Positions 46,090 through 53,857 of a stretch of DNA of 64,000 nt are shown in pieces (position 1 is the stretch's first letter; the number at the start of each line of letters is the position of its first letter). A program made the translations under genes and the position numbers. Origin of the DNA: Pseudomonas sp. NBRC 111124 (lineage in GTDB: Bacteria; Pseudomonadota; Gammaproteobacteria; Pseudomonadales; Pseudomonadaceae); the NCBI RefSeq assembly GCF_001320245.1, contig NZ_BCBA01000005.1, forward strand, positions 102,290-166,289. Direction: 5' to 3'. The notes under the pieces were generated by a model. That model searched no databases and was not told the origin of the DNA. It saw nothing but the letters and a program-made list of their open reading frames with translations.

Positions 46090-47688
46090 ATGAGCACTTC
46101 CCCTTCAGGCGCCTGGAGCCCGTTGCGCAACACCACCTTCCGCATGCTGTGGATCGCCACCATCGCCTCCAACATCGGCACCTGGATGCACGAGGTCGGC
46201 GCCGGCTGGTTGATGACCACGCTATCGGCCAACCCACTGCATGTGGCACTGATCCAGGTGGCCGGCTCGCTGCCGATGTTCTTCCTCGCCCTGCCAGCCG
46301 GCGCGGCGGCGGATATCGTCGACAAGCGTCGATACCTGCTGCTGGTGCAGCTGTGGATGTCGTCGGTCGCCGTGGTGCTGGCGTGCCTGACACTGCTCGG
46401 GCTGATGAACGTCACCCTGCTGCTGGTGCTGACGTTGGCGCTGGGCATCGGCACCGCGTTGATGATGCCGGCCTGGAGCGCGCTGACGCCGGAGCTGGTC
46501 GGCAAGCAAGACCTGGCCAACGCAGTGGCCATTTCCAGCGTCGGCATCAACGTGTCCCGCGCCATCGGCCCGGCGCTGGCCGGCGTCGTAGTGAGCCTGG
46601 TCGGCCCTTGGCTGACCTTCGCCCTGAATGCCGCGTCGTTCGCCGGGGTGATCCTGGTGCTGTTCCTGTGGAAGCGTGAAGTGCAGGAGCCGCTGCTGCC
46701 GGCCGAGCGCTTCGTCGGTGCCATGCGCACCGGCCTGCGCTTCGCCCGCAGTGCCAAACCCTTGCAGGCTGTGCTTATGCGGGCATTGGCGTTCTTCTTC
46801 TGTGCCAGTGCGGGCACCTCGTTGCTGCCACTGATCGTGCGCGGCGAGATGCACGGCAGCGCTGCCGACTTCGGCCTGCTGCTGGCGGCCATCGGGATCG
46901 GTGCGGTAGCCGGCGCCACGCTGCTGCCGCGCCTGCGCGAGCGCATCAGCCGCGACCGACTGGTGATGCTTGCCAGCCTGCTGTATGCCCTGTTCCTGCT
47001 GGCGCTGGCGCTGGTACGCCACTTCTACGTGCTGCTGCCGGCGATGCTGCTCAGCGGCGCGGCCTGGATCGCGGTGCTGTCCAACCTGCAGGTGGCAGCG
47101 CAAACCTCGGTACCGGCCTGGGTTCGGGCGCGGGCGTTGTCGGTATATATCCTGTTCTTCTTTGGCGCCATGGCCTGCGGTGGCTTGCTGTGGGGCACGC
47201 TGGCCAGCCATGCTTCGATCACCCTGAGCCTGCTGCTGGCTGCTGGCGGCCTGGCGCTGGGCACGTTGCTGACCTGCAAGGTCACCCTGCCGGAGACCGA
47301 GGCCGAGGAGCTGACACCGTCGCTGCACTGGCCGGTGCCGGTGCTGAGCGATGACATGGACAAAGACAGCGGGCCGGTGATGGTCACCGTGGAGTACCAC
47401 ATCGAGCCGGCCAAGGCCGAGGCGTTCCAGCAGGCGGCGCGGGAGCTGGAGGCGATGCGCAAGCGCAATGGCGCATTGTCGTGGGGGTTGATGCGGGACA
47501 GTGCAGATCCTGCGCTATGGCTGGAGTTCTTCTTCGAGGAATCGTGGCTGGAGCATTTGCGCCATCACCATCGGGTAACCCGGGGGGAGCTGAAGATCGA
47601 GGCGCGGGTGCGCATGCTGCAGACCGAAGGAGTCGAAGTGAAGATTCGGCATCTGTTGGCTGGTGGGGAGCACAAGGCTCACCATTGA
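46090..47688 (+). CDS. MFS transporter of the EntS/MFS_3 type with soluble C-terminal domain
   Basis: A 532-residue protein. Residues 1-405 hold 12 membrane segments of the PF05977 (MFS_3/EntS-like) class (W-I-A-T-I-A-S-N-I-G-T-W-M-H-E-V-G; G-A-A-A-D-I-V-D-K-R-R). Residues 430-525 are a soluble domain resembling antibiotic-biosynthesis monooxygenase/Dabb folds (V-T-V-E-Y-H-I-E-P-A-K-A-E-A-F; L-E-F-F-F-E-E-S-W-L-E-H-L). Such a tail is common in this MFS class. It is one base downstream of the porin gene. Likely an exporter, though direction is not certain. Confidence 0.9.
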   Translation: MSTSPSGAWSPLRNTTFRMLWIATIASNIGTWMHEVGAGWLMTTLSANPLHVALIQVAGSLPMFFLALPAGAAADIVDKRRYLLLVQLWMSSVAVVLACLTLLGLMNVTLLLVLTLALGIGTALMMPAWSALTPELVGKQDLANAVAISSVGINVSRAIGPALAGVVVSLVGPWLTFALNAASFAGVILVLFLWKREVQEPLLPAERFVGAMRTGLRFARSAKPLQAVLMRALAFFFCASAGTSLLPLIVRGEMHGSAADFGLLLAAIGIGAVAGATLLPRLRERISRDRLVMLASLLYALFLLALALVRHFYVLLPAMLLSGAAWIAVLSNLQVAAQTSVPAWVRARALSVYILFFFGAMACGGLLWGTLASHASITLSLLLAAGGLALGTLLTCKVTLPETEAEELTPSLHWPVPVLSDDMDKDSGPVMVTVEYHIEPAKAEAFQQAARELEAMRKRNGALSWGLMRDSADPALWLEFFFEESWLEHLRHHHRVTRGELKIEARVRMLQTEGVEVKIRHLLAGGEHKAHH

Positions 47689-47700
47689 TGCTGGCCTTAC

Positions 47701-47782
47701 CGGCCCTTTCGCGGGGCAAGCCCGCTCCTACAAGGAAACGCATACCCTTTGTAGGAGCGGGCTTGCCCCGCGAAGAGGCCGG
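47701..47782. repeat. Inverted REP pair
   Basis: Two REP units in head-to-head orientation, with arms of about 34 bases (47701-47734 and 47749-47782) and a short spacer, follow the MFS gene. Confidence 0.88.
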
Positions 47783-47792
47783 CACTGAAGGA

Positions 47793-47827
47793 ACAAAAAA
47801 GGGGGCCAGCAACTGGCCCCCCTTTCA
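47793..47827. terminator. Terminator of the amidohydrolase gene (bidirectional)
   Basis: A GGGGGCCAG/CTGGCCCCC stem has a three-base loop. Six As lie on one side (a U-tract for the minus strand) and CCTTTC on the other. It lies 13 bases past the amidohydrolase stop. Confidence 0.92.
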
Positions 47828-47839
47828 TATCTGCTCAGC

Positions 47840-49822
47840 TTAGAACGCGAAGCACGAGCAACCCAGCGCACCCCAGAAGCCCTGGAAGTCGTTTACCGGC
47901 ACACTCGATTTACGCGCCTTGTCATGGCTGTGCGCGTGCACCCCGCACGGCCCCGAGCATTGATGCACTGCAGCCGCCAGCGACGGCGTGCCCACGCGCC
48001 AGTGCCCTGGCACCTTGGCCACGGGGGACCACTCCGGCAGTACCGGTACCTGCGGCGGGCCGAGCTTGTCGAACTCGCCGGCACCATACACGACCTTGCC
48101 ATCGACAAGGGTCAGCACCGACTCGATGCCCTTGATCGCTTCTTCATCGACGCTGAAGAAGTCCAGCGACAGAGCCGCCAGGTCGGCCAGCTGACCTACC
48201 TTGATTTGCCCCTTCTTGCCCTGCTCGCTGGAGAACCAGGCGCTGCCCTGGGTGAACAGCTGCAGCGCGGTTTCCCGATCCAGGCCTTCCTTGTACAGCT
48301 CCATGCCGCCAACGGTCTTGCCGCTGACCAGCCAGTACAGCGAAGTCCACGGGTTGTAGCTGGACACACGGGTGGCATCGGTACCGGCCCCGACTGGCAC
48401 GCCCATCTCGAGCATGCGCTTGATCGGCGGGGTCTGCTCGGCAGCCTTGGCGCCGTAACGGTCGACGAAGTACTCACCCTGGAAAGCCATGCGGTCCTGG
48501 ATGGCAATGCCGCCGCCCAGGGCACGCACGCGCTCGATGTTCTGCGGGGTGATGGTTTCAGCGTGGTCGAAGAACCATGGCAAGCCGTTGAACGGGATGT
48601 CGCGGTTGACCTTCTCGAACACGTCGAGCATGCGCGTGATCGATTCGTTGTACGTGGCGTGCAGGCGGAACGGCCAGCGCTGCTCGACCAGGTGGCGCAC
48701 CACGGGCTCCAGCTCTTCTTCCATGGTCTGCGGCAGGTCCGGACGCGGCTCGAGGAAGTCTTCGAAGTCGGCGGCGGAGAACACCAGCATCTCGCCAGCG
48801 CCGTTGTGGCGCAGGAAATCGGTGCCGCTGTGCAGCTTGACGCTGGAGGTCCACTTGCGGAAATCGTCGAGCTCTTCCTTGGGCTTCTGAGTGAACAGGT
48901 TGTAGGCGATGCGTACGGTCAGCTGGTTGTTGTCGGCCAGCTCCTGGATCACCGAGTAGTCATCTGGGAAGTTCTGGTAGCCGCCGCCAGCATCGATGGC
49001 GCTGGTCAAGCCCAGGCGGTTCAGCTCGCGCATGAACTGGCGGGTGGAGTTGACCTGGTATTCCAGCGGCAGCTTCGGCCCCTTGGCCAGGGTGGCGTAG
49101 AGGATCATCGCGTTGGGGCGAGCGATGAGCATGCCGGTGGGGTTGCCGAACTTGTCGCGCTGGATCTCACCACCCGGTGGATTAGGCGTGGTCTTGTCGT
49201 AGCCGACGGCCTTGAGCGCAGCGCGGTTGAGCAGCGCGCGGTCATACAGGTGCAGCAGGAACACCGGGGTGTCCGGCGCGGCCTGGTTGATTTCTTCCAG
49301 GGTCGGCATGCGTTTTTCGGCGAACTGGAATTCGTTCCAGCCACCGACCACACGTACCCATTGCGGCGTCGGCGTGCGCGCAGCCTGGTCCTTGAGCATG
49401 CGCAGGGCATCAGCCACCGACGGCACGCCTTCCCAGCGCAGTTCCAGGTTGTAGTTCAGGCCACCACGGATCAGGTGCAGGTGCGAGTCGTTCAGGCCTG
49501 GGATCACCGTGCGCTGCTTAAGGTCGATGATCTGCGTGGCGCTGCCCTTGTGGGCCATGGCCTCGGCGTCGTTGCCCACGGCGATGAAGCGGCCATCCTT
49601 GATGGCGACGGCAGTGGCGGTGGGCTTTTCGCGGTCAACGGTGTGCAGTTTGCCGTTGAACAGAATCAGGTCGGCGGTCATGGAACCTCCTTGGGTGGAT
49701 GCGTGGGCGGAACCGGCTTGGCCGGTGAAGGGCAATGCGGACCAGAGGGCGCCGGCAGCACCAAGTACAGTGCTGGTGGCGAGGAACTGGCGACGAGTCT
49801 TGTCGTTGCGGTCCTGGGACAT
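47840..49822 (-). CDS. Tat-exported amidohydrolase (YtcJ/Amidohydro_3-like)
   Basis: A 660-residue enzyme. A twin-arginine signal opens it (T-R-R-Q-F-L-A-T-S near residue 9, then a hydrophobic stretch ending A-H-A). The amidohydrolase barrel follows: A-D-L-I-L-F-N-G-K-L-H-T-V-D, P-G-L-N-D-S-H-L-H-L with the metal-binding H-x-H, and late D-H-A-E-T-I and G-A-G-T-D-A-T-R motifs. It should act in the periplasm on an amide or formamide-like substrate. The last 40 residues carry paired Cys and His (C-S-G-P-C-G-V-H-A-H-S-H-D; G-C-S-C-F-A-F), an unusual tail. GGAGAA precedes the ATG. It is convergent with the MFS gene. Confidence 0.88.
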   Translation of the reverse strand: MSQDRNDKTRRQFLATSTVLGAAGALWSALPFTGQAGSAHASTQGGSMTADLILFNGKLHTVDREKPTATAVAIKDGRFIAVGNDAEAMAHKGSATQIIDLKQRTVIPGLNDSHLHLIRGGLNYNLELRWEGVPSVADALRMLKDQAARTPTPQWVRVVGGWNEFQFAEKRMPTLEEINQAAPDTPVFLLHLYDRALLNRAALKAVGYDKTTPNPPGGEIQRDKFGNPTGMLIARPNAMILYATLAKGPKLPLEYQVNSTRQFMRELNRLGLTSAIDAGGGYQNFPDDYSVIQELADNNQLTVRIAYNLFTQKPKEELDDFRKWTSSVKLHSGTDFLRHNGAGEMLVFSAADFEDFLEPRPDLPQTMEEELEPVVRHLVEQRWPFRLHATYNESITRMLDVFEKVNRDIPFNGLPWFFDHAETITPQNIERVRALGGGIAIQDRMAFQGEYFVDRYGAKAAEQTPPIKRMLEMGVPVGAGTDATRVSSYNPWTSLYWLVSGKTVGGMELYKEGLDRETALQLFTQGSAWFSSEQGKKGQIKVGQLADLAALSLDFFSVDEEAIKGIESVLTLVDGKVVYGAGEFDKLGPPQVPVLPEWSPVAKVPGHWRVGTPSLAAAVHQCSGPCGVHAHSHDKARKSSVPVNDFQGFWGALGCSCFAF

Positions 49823-49983
49823 GGGCTTCTCCGTCTGGGGGCGGCAGCAAGCGCAACTGCGGAGCATGCCGGTTGACGCAGGGTCAGGGCTTGGATGGAT
49901 GTGCGGTGGGTTGTAGAAGGTTAGCCCTGCCCAGGTTTTCTGCTGCCAGGTTGGCAATGGGCCGCAACGCGGCCCCGGCTTTC

Positions 49984-50802
49984 CTAGCGGCTCAAGAAGG
50001 CCAACAGGTCCTCATTCAGCTGCTGCGCATGGGTCACCGCAAACCCGTGCGGCGCGCCGGCATACACCTTCAGCTCAGCGCCACAAATCAGCTCCGCCGC
50101 CTGCTTGCCGGTGGTCTCGAACGGCACGATCTGGTCGTCATCGCCGTGGATCACCAGGGTCGGCACATCGATCTTGGCCATGTCCGGGCGGAAGTCGGTC
50201 TCCGAGAACGCGGTCACACAATCGAGGGTGCCCTTGATCGAGGCCATCAGCGCGATGTTCAAGGTTTGGGTCTGCACGCCCTGGGAGACCTTCTGACCAT
50301 GGTTCAGGCCATAGAACGGCGTGGCGAATTCGGCGATGAACTGCGCGCGGTCGGCACGCAGGCCCGCACGAATACCTTCGAATACCGACAGGTCGACGCC
50401 CTCGGGGTTGTCCTCACGCTTACCGAACACCGGTGTCACCGCCCCCAGCAGCACCAGCCCGGCCACCCGCTCGTTGCCGTGGCGGGCGATGTAGCGGCTG
50501 ACATCGCCGCCGCCCATCGAGAAGCCCACCAGTGTCACGTCACGCAGGTCGAGGTGTTCGATCAGCTGGGCGATGTCGTCGGCAAAAGTGTCGTAGTCGT
50601 AGCCGGTCCACGGCTGGCTCGAACGGCCGAAGCCACGGCGGTCGAAGGCGATGGCGCGGTAACCGCGGCTGGCCAGGAACTCCATCTGCGAGTCCCACAT
50701 GTCGGCGTCCAGTGGCCAGCCGTGGCTGAACAGCACCGGTTTGCCACTGCCCCAGTCCTTGTAATAGATCGAGGTGCCGTCGCGGGTAACGAGAGTGGTC
50801 AT
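49984..50802 (-). CDS. Alpha/beta hydrolase, non-haem chloroperoxidase-like
   Basis: A 272-residue enzyme starting [24 protein letters not shown] in family fashion. The oxyanion region is F-S-H-G-W-P-L, the nucleophile elbow is V-G-F-S-M-G-G-G, the acid is in H-G-D-D-D-Q-I-V-P, and the His is in G-A-P-H-G-F-A. This set fits cofactor-free haloperoxidases and esterases. It has no signal peptide, so it is cytoplasmic, unlike the adjacent Tat-exported amidohydrolase. It lies between the amidohydrolase and the ABM-domain gene on the same strand (54-base gap to the latter), and they probably share a transcript. Confidence 0.92.
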   Translation of the reverse strand: MTTLVTRDGTSIYYKDWGSGKPVLFSHGWPLDADMWDSQMEFLASRGYRAIAFDRRGFGRSSQPWTGYDYDTFADDIAQLIEHLDLRDVTLVGFSMGGGDVSRYIARHGNERVAGLVLLGAVTPVFGKREDNPEGVDLSVFEGIRAGLRADRAQFIAEFATPFYGLNHGQKVSQGVQTQTLNIALMASIKGTLDCVTAFSETDFRPDMAKIDVPTLVIHGDDDQIVPFETTGKQAAELICGAELKVYAGAPHGFAVTHAQQLNEDLLAFLSR

Positions 50803-50856
50803 GTCGGTATCTCCTTGAAAGTCTGCAGTTGAAGGCGTCGAGTTGAAGGCGTTGGC

Positions 50857-51423
50857 TCAGCCGCGCAGCCAGTTGGCACAGCGGCGGGTTACCCAAGGCA
50901 TGATGAAGAACACCACAGGCAGGATGACGAACAGGTTGACGATCAGGTTGCCGCTGATCGGGCCGCCCAGCTGCGGGAAGCGCGCAAACAACGGCGCCAG
51001 CAAGTGCGGGATGACCATGGTCATCGGGCAGATCACCAGGTAGGTCAGCAGCGCCTGCTTCCAGCGCGGTGGTTGCGCCGCGTTGACGCTTGGCGGGGTG
51101 AACCAGAATTCCGGGTCATCATGCACCTGGGTCTGGTCACCGCCATCGAGCAATGGCAGGACTTCGTTGACCAGCGCCTGGCGCTCGGCCGAGTTGACCC
51201 AGGCCTGCAGCAGGCTGGCGTCGGCGAAGCGCACCACGGTGGTGAAGTGCAGCCCGCCTTGGTCGGGGCGGATGACGTTGACGTCCAGATGACCCGGCTG
51301 GCGACGTGCGGTGCTGACCGCGCGCTTGAGCCATTCTTCGTAAGCCGCCAGCGACTCGGCGCGGGCCTTGTGCTGGATGACCAGGGTCACCACGTTGCGG
51401 TTGTCTTGGAGTGCGGTGTTCAT
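50857..51423 (-). CDS. ABM-domain protein with two C-terminal membrane segments
   Basis: A 187-residue protein. Residues 10-105 resemble an antibiotic-biosynthesis monooxygenase domain (V-T-L-V-I-Q-H-K-A-R-A-E-S-L-A-A-Y-E-E-W; G-H-L-D-V-N-V-I-R). Residues 120-180 contain two membrane helices (L-L-T-Y-L-V-I-C-P-M-T-M-V-I-P and V-N-L-F-V-I-L-P-V-V-F-F-I-M-P-W), ending C-A-N-W-L-R-G. AAGGA lies six bases before the ATG at 51423. The same kind of soluble fold appears at the end of the MFS protein in this cluster. The function is unknown. It is downstream of YcaC-like copy 3 on the same strand. Confidence 0.85.
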   Translation of the reverse strand: MNTALQDNRNVVTLVIQHKARAESLAAYEEWLKRAVSTARRQPGHLDVNVIRPDQGGLHFTTVVRFADASLLQAWVNSAERQALVNEVLPLLDGGDQTQVHDDPEFWFTPPSVNAAQPPRWKQALLTYLVICPMTMVIPHLLAPLFARFPQLGGPISGNLIVNLFVILPVVFFIMPWVTRRCANWLRG

Positions 51424-51537
51424 CGGCGTTCCTTGGGATGAGCTTGCCCGCATCCACTGTGCAACGGCGGACGGGCGGAGGATTGGATAAGTGTGCTGCC
51501 CTTGTCGGGCACCGCCTGGCGGTGCCCGACGCCCGGC

Positions 51538-52167
51538 TTACTTGTTGGCGTTGAAGGCGTTGTAGCTGGTCATCAGGTTGCGGTAGTCCGGGATGTGGTT
51601 GGAGCACAGCGCGGCCAGGCCTTCGATGTCGTTGCGCCAGTCGCGGTGCAGCTCACAGGCCACACCGAACCAGGTCATCAGTTGCGCGCCCGCCTGGCTC
51701 ATGCGGTCGTGGGCGGCGTCGCGGGTCATGGCGTTGAACGTGCCGGAGGCATCGGTCACCACGAACACGTCGAACTCTTCTTCCAGCGCCGCCAGCGCCG
51801 GGAAGGCCACGCATACTTCGGTCACTACGCCGGCGATGATCAGCTGCTTCTTGCCGGTGGCCTTGACTGCCTTGACGAAGTCTTCGTTGTCCCAGGCGTT
51901 GATCTGGCCAGGGCGGGCAATGTATGGGGCGTCCGGGAACAGCGCTTTCAGCTCCGGCACCAGCGGGCCATTAGGGCCTTGCTCGAAGCTGGTGGTGAGG
52001 ATGGTCGGCAGGTTGAAGAACTTGGCCAGGTCGGCCAGGGCCAGCACGTTGTTCTTGAACGCGTCCGGCTCGATGTCGCGGACCAGGGACAGCAGGCCAG
52101 CCTGGTGGTCAACCAGCAGAACGGCGGCGTCGTCTTTGTTCAGGCGGTTGTATTTGAACGGGGTCAT
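51538..52167 (-). CDS. YcaC-like cysteine hydrolase (isochorismatase superfamily), copy 3
   Basis: A 209-residue enzyme starting M-T-P-F-K-Y-N-R-L-N-K-D-D-A-A, nearly identical to the gene at 43053. The differences I can count are T2/S2, P3/K3, K5/T5, one Ala/Lys after I-E-P-D, one Gln/Arg, and three near the C-terminus. The catalytic Asp and Cys are intact. It is the first gene of a leftward set with the ABM, alpha/beta hydrolase and amidohydrolase genes. Its upstream region keeps the LysR-type intergenic block, so it may respond to the LysR protein encoded at 43818. The substrate is unknown. Confidence 0.9.
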   Translation of the reverse strand: MTPFKYNRLNKDDAAVLLVDHQAGLLSLVRDIEPDAFKNNVLALADLAKFFNLPTILTTSFEQGPNGPLVPELKALFPDAPYIARPGQINAWDNEDFVKAVKATGKKQLIIAGVVTEVCVAFPALAALEEEFDVFVVTDASGTFNAMTRDAAHDRMSQAGAQLMTWFGVACELHRDWRNDIEGLAALCSNHIPDYRNLMTSYNAFNANK

Positions 52168-52302
52168 GGTGGTAGCTCCTAAGGGTTTTGATTTTCAGTA
52201 AGTTGGGTGTTTCGCGTTGATGGGAGAAGATTAAAACCAACACCTTTGGAGCGGTAGATAGCGGTTTTTGGCTTTAGCGTTCCATTTGGAGAACGATCAG
52301 TT
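51538..52302. repeat. Long direct repeat, right copy with truncated LysR start
   Basis: Same order as 43053-43830. The similarity runs through TTTAGCGTTCCATTTGGAGAACGATCA and a TTGG, that is, to the LysR start codon, and then stops. The rest of the regulator gene is absent. Confidence 0.88.
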
Positions 52303-52387
52303 GGCAGCGGTTTTGCTGACCTCATTGCTTGCCCGAGCAAGCTGCTCTATTACTACGCACAGCCCTCCCCTCACCCCCGAGACCTCC

Positions 52388-53815
52388 ATGCTGGCGTTCA
52401 TCCAGTCGTCCCCGTTGTTGCTCGGCACCACCCTGATCCTGCTCGACCTCGTGCTCTGGCAGCTGATCCCCCTTGAGCGCCGGGCCTGGCGCATCGGCAC
52501 GCGGCTAGTGGTCTTCCTGCTGTTCAGCGCGGTGCTGGTAGCCGCCGGCATGAGCCCGCTGCAGCCGCCGCCGTGGCCCGACGATGTATCGCGCAACCTG
52601 ATCGCCACGGTATTGACCATCGGCTGGTGGCTGTTCGGCGCGCGTACGGTGACCGTGGTGTTCGGCCTGCTGCTGGTGGCCCGTGGTAGCCACGGCGGTC
52701 GCCTGCTGCAGGATGTGCTGGGGGCGCTGATCTTTCTCGCGGCCGTGGTCGCGGCAGCGGGCTATGTGCTGCAACTGCCGGTGAAGGGCCTGCTGGCCAC
52801 TTCCGGGGTGATGGCCATCGTCATCGGCCTGGCGCTGCAGAGCACCCTGGCCGACGTGTTCAGCGGCATCGTGCTGAACACCACGCGGCCCTACCAGATT
52901 GGCGATTCGATCTCCATCGACGGCACCGAGGGCAAGGTGCTGGATATCGACTGGCGCGCCACGCGCCTGCTCACCGGCAGTGGCAGCCTGGCGGTGATCC
53001 CCAACTCGGTGGCGGCCAAGGCACGGCTGCTCAACCACAGCCGCCCGGCCGATGTGAATGGGGTGTCGATCTGTGTGGTGGTGCCGGCCAAGGTACGCCC
53101 CAAACGGGTTTTCGATGCCCTGGAAAAAGCCCTGCAGGGCACCAGCGCGATCCTCGCCTCACCCAGGCCCAAGGTCACGGTGAAGGCCTCGACGCTGGAG
53201 TCGGTGGAGTACGAAGCCAGCGGTTTCATTGCTGACATGGGCGGCAAGACCGATGCCCGCAATCAGCTGTTCGACCTGGCGCACCGCCATCTGGAAGCCA
53301 GCGGGGTGATGTGGAACGTCGACCTGGCGATGCCGCCACGCAGCCGCCAGCGGGAAGTGCTGGACGAGGTGCGGGTGTTCCGCTCGCTGAGTGGCGAAGA
53401 ACGGGACGCCTTGAGCCAGCGCATGACCGCGGTGGAGTATTTGGCCGATCAGGTGATTCTGGAAGTCGGTCAGCAGTCCGATCATCTGTTGGTGATTGGC
53501 AGCGGCGTGGTTTCGGCATCGGTGCGCGATGGCGACAAGCTGCTGGAGGCCGGGCGCATGGGGCCAGGTGAGGTGCTGGGGATCGAGGGGATCATCGATG
53601 AAGATGACTCGATGGCCGAGTTCCGCACCTTGACCAGCTGCGTGCTGTATCGCATCGAGAAGGAGCAGGTGAAGAGCTGCCTGGAGCAGCGTGGCGAGGT
53701 GCAGACGGCGCTGAGCAAGTTGCAGCGGTTTCGGCGCCAGAGCCGGGAGTCGTTGTTGCTGCAGAAGCCGGTTTCGATCAAGAAAGGCGGCTTCCTCAGC
53801 TGGCTGCACAAGTAA
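52388..53815 (+). CDS. MscS-family channel with C-terminal cNMP-binding-like domain
   Basis: A 475-residue inner-membrane protein. Residues 1-170 contain about five membrane segments. The MscS core is G-L-L-A-T-S-G-V-M-A-I-V-I-G-L-A-L-Q-S-T followed by F-S-G-I-V-L-N-T-T-R-P-Y-Q-I-G-D-S-I (pore helix and beta domain start). Residues 350-475 resemble a cyclic-nucleotide-binding domain (F-R-S-L-S-G-E-E-R-D-A-L; G-E-V-L-G-I-E-G-I), but the phosphate-binding Arg of the R-x-A motif is Ser here. Function as a cAMP-gated channel is therefore doubtful. The ATG at 52388 is preferred to a longer frame running into the duplicated DNA. Confidence 0.88.
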   Translation: MLAFIQSSPLLLGTTLILLDLVLWQLIPLERRAWRIGTRLVVFLLFSAVLVAAGMSPLQPPPWPDDVSRNLIATVLTIGWWLFGARTVTVVFGLLLVARGSHGGRLLQDVLGALIFLAAVVAAAGYVLQLPVKGLLATSGVMAIVIGLALQSTLADVFSGIVLNTTRPYQIGDSISIDGTEGKVLDIDWRATRLLTGSGSLAVIPNSVAAKARLLNHSRPADVNGVSICVVVPAKVRPKRVFDALEKALQGTSAILASPRPKVTVKASTLESVEYEASGFIADMGGKTDARNQLFDLAHRHLEASGVMWNVDLAMPPRSRQREVLDEVRVFRSLSGEERDALSQRMTAVEYLADQVILEVGQQSDHLLVIGSGVVSASVRDGDKLLEAGRMGPGEVLGIEGIIDEDDSMAEFRTLTSCVLYRIEKEQVKSCLEQRGEVQTALSKLQRFRRQSRESLLLQKPVSIKKGGFLSWLHK

Positions 53816-53816
53816 G

Positions 53817-53856
53817 CCTGTGCCTTTTCGCGGGTAAAACCGCGAAGAGGCCAGTG
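53817..53856. repeat. Degenerate REP unit
   Basis: A TTCGCGGGTAAAACCGCGAA palindrome within a REP-like context lies between the convergent mscS-like and amaA genes. Confidence 0.6.
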
Positions 53857-53857
53857 G

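Noticed and set aside
45024..46946. Open frame of 640 codons across oprD and the MFS gene on the minus strand
   Set aside because: It crosses two genes with clear family motifs and carries no recognisable domain.
47924..49876. Open frame of 650 codons antisense to the amidohydrolase
   Set aside because: Shadow of a well-supported gene with a Tat signal and metal-binding motif on the other strand.
43053..52302. Composite transposon flanked by the duplicated hydrolase segments
   Set aside because: There is no transposase, terminal inverted repeat or target-site duplication at either end. Homologous duplication is the simpler reading.
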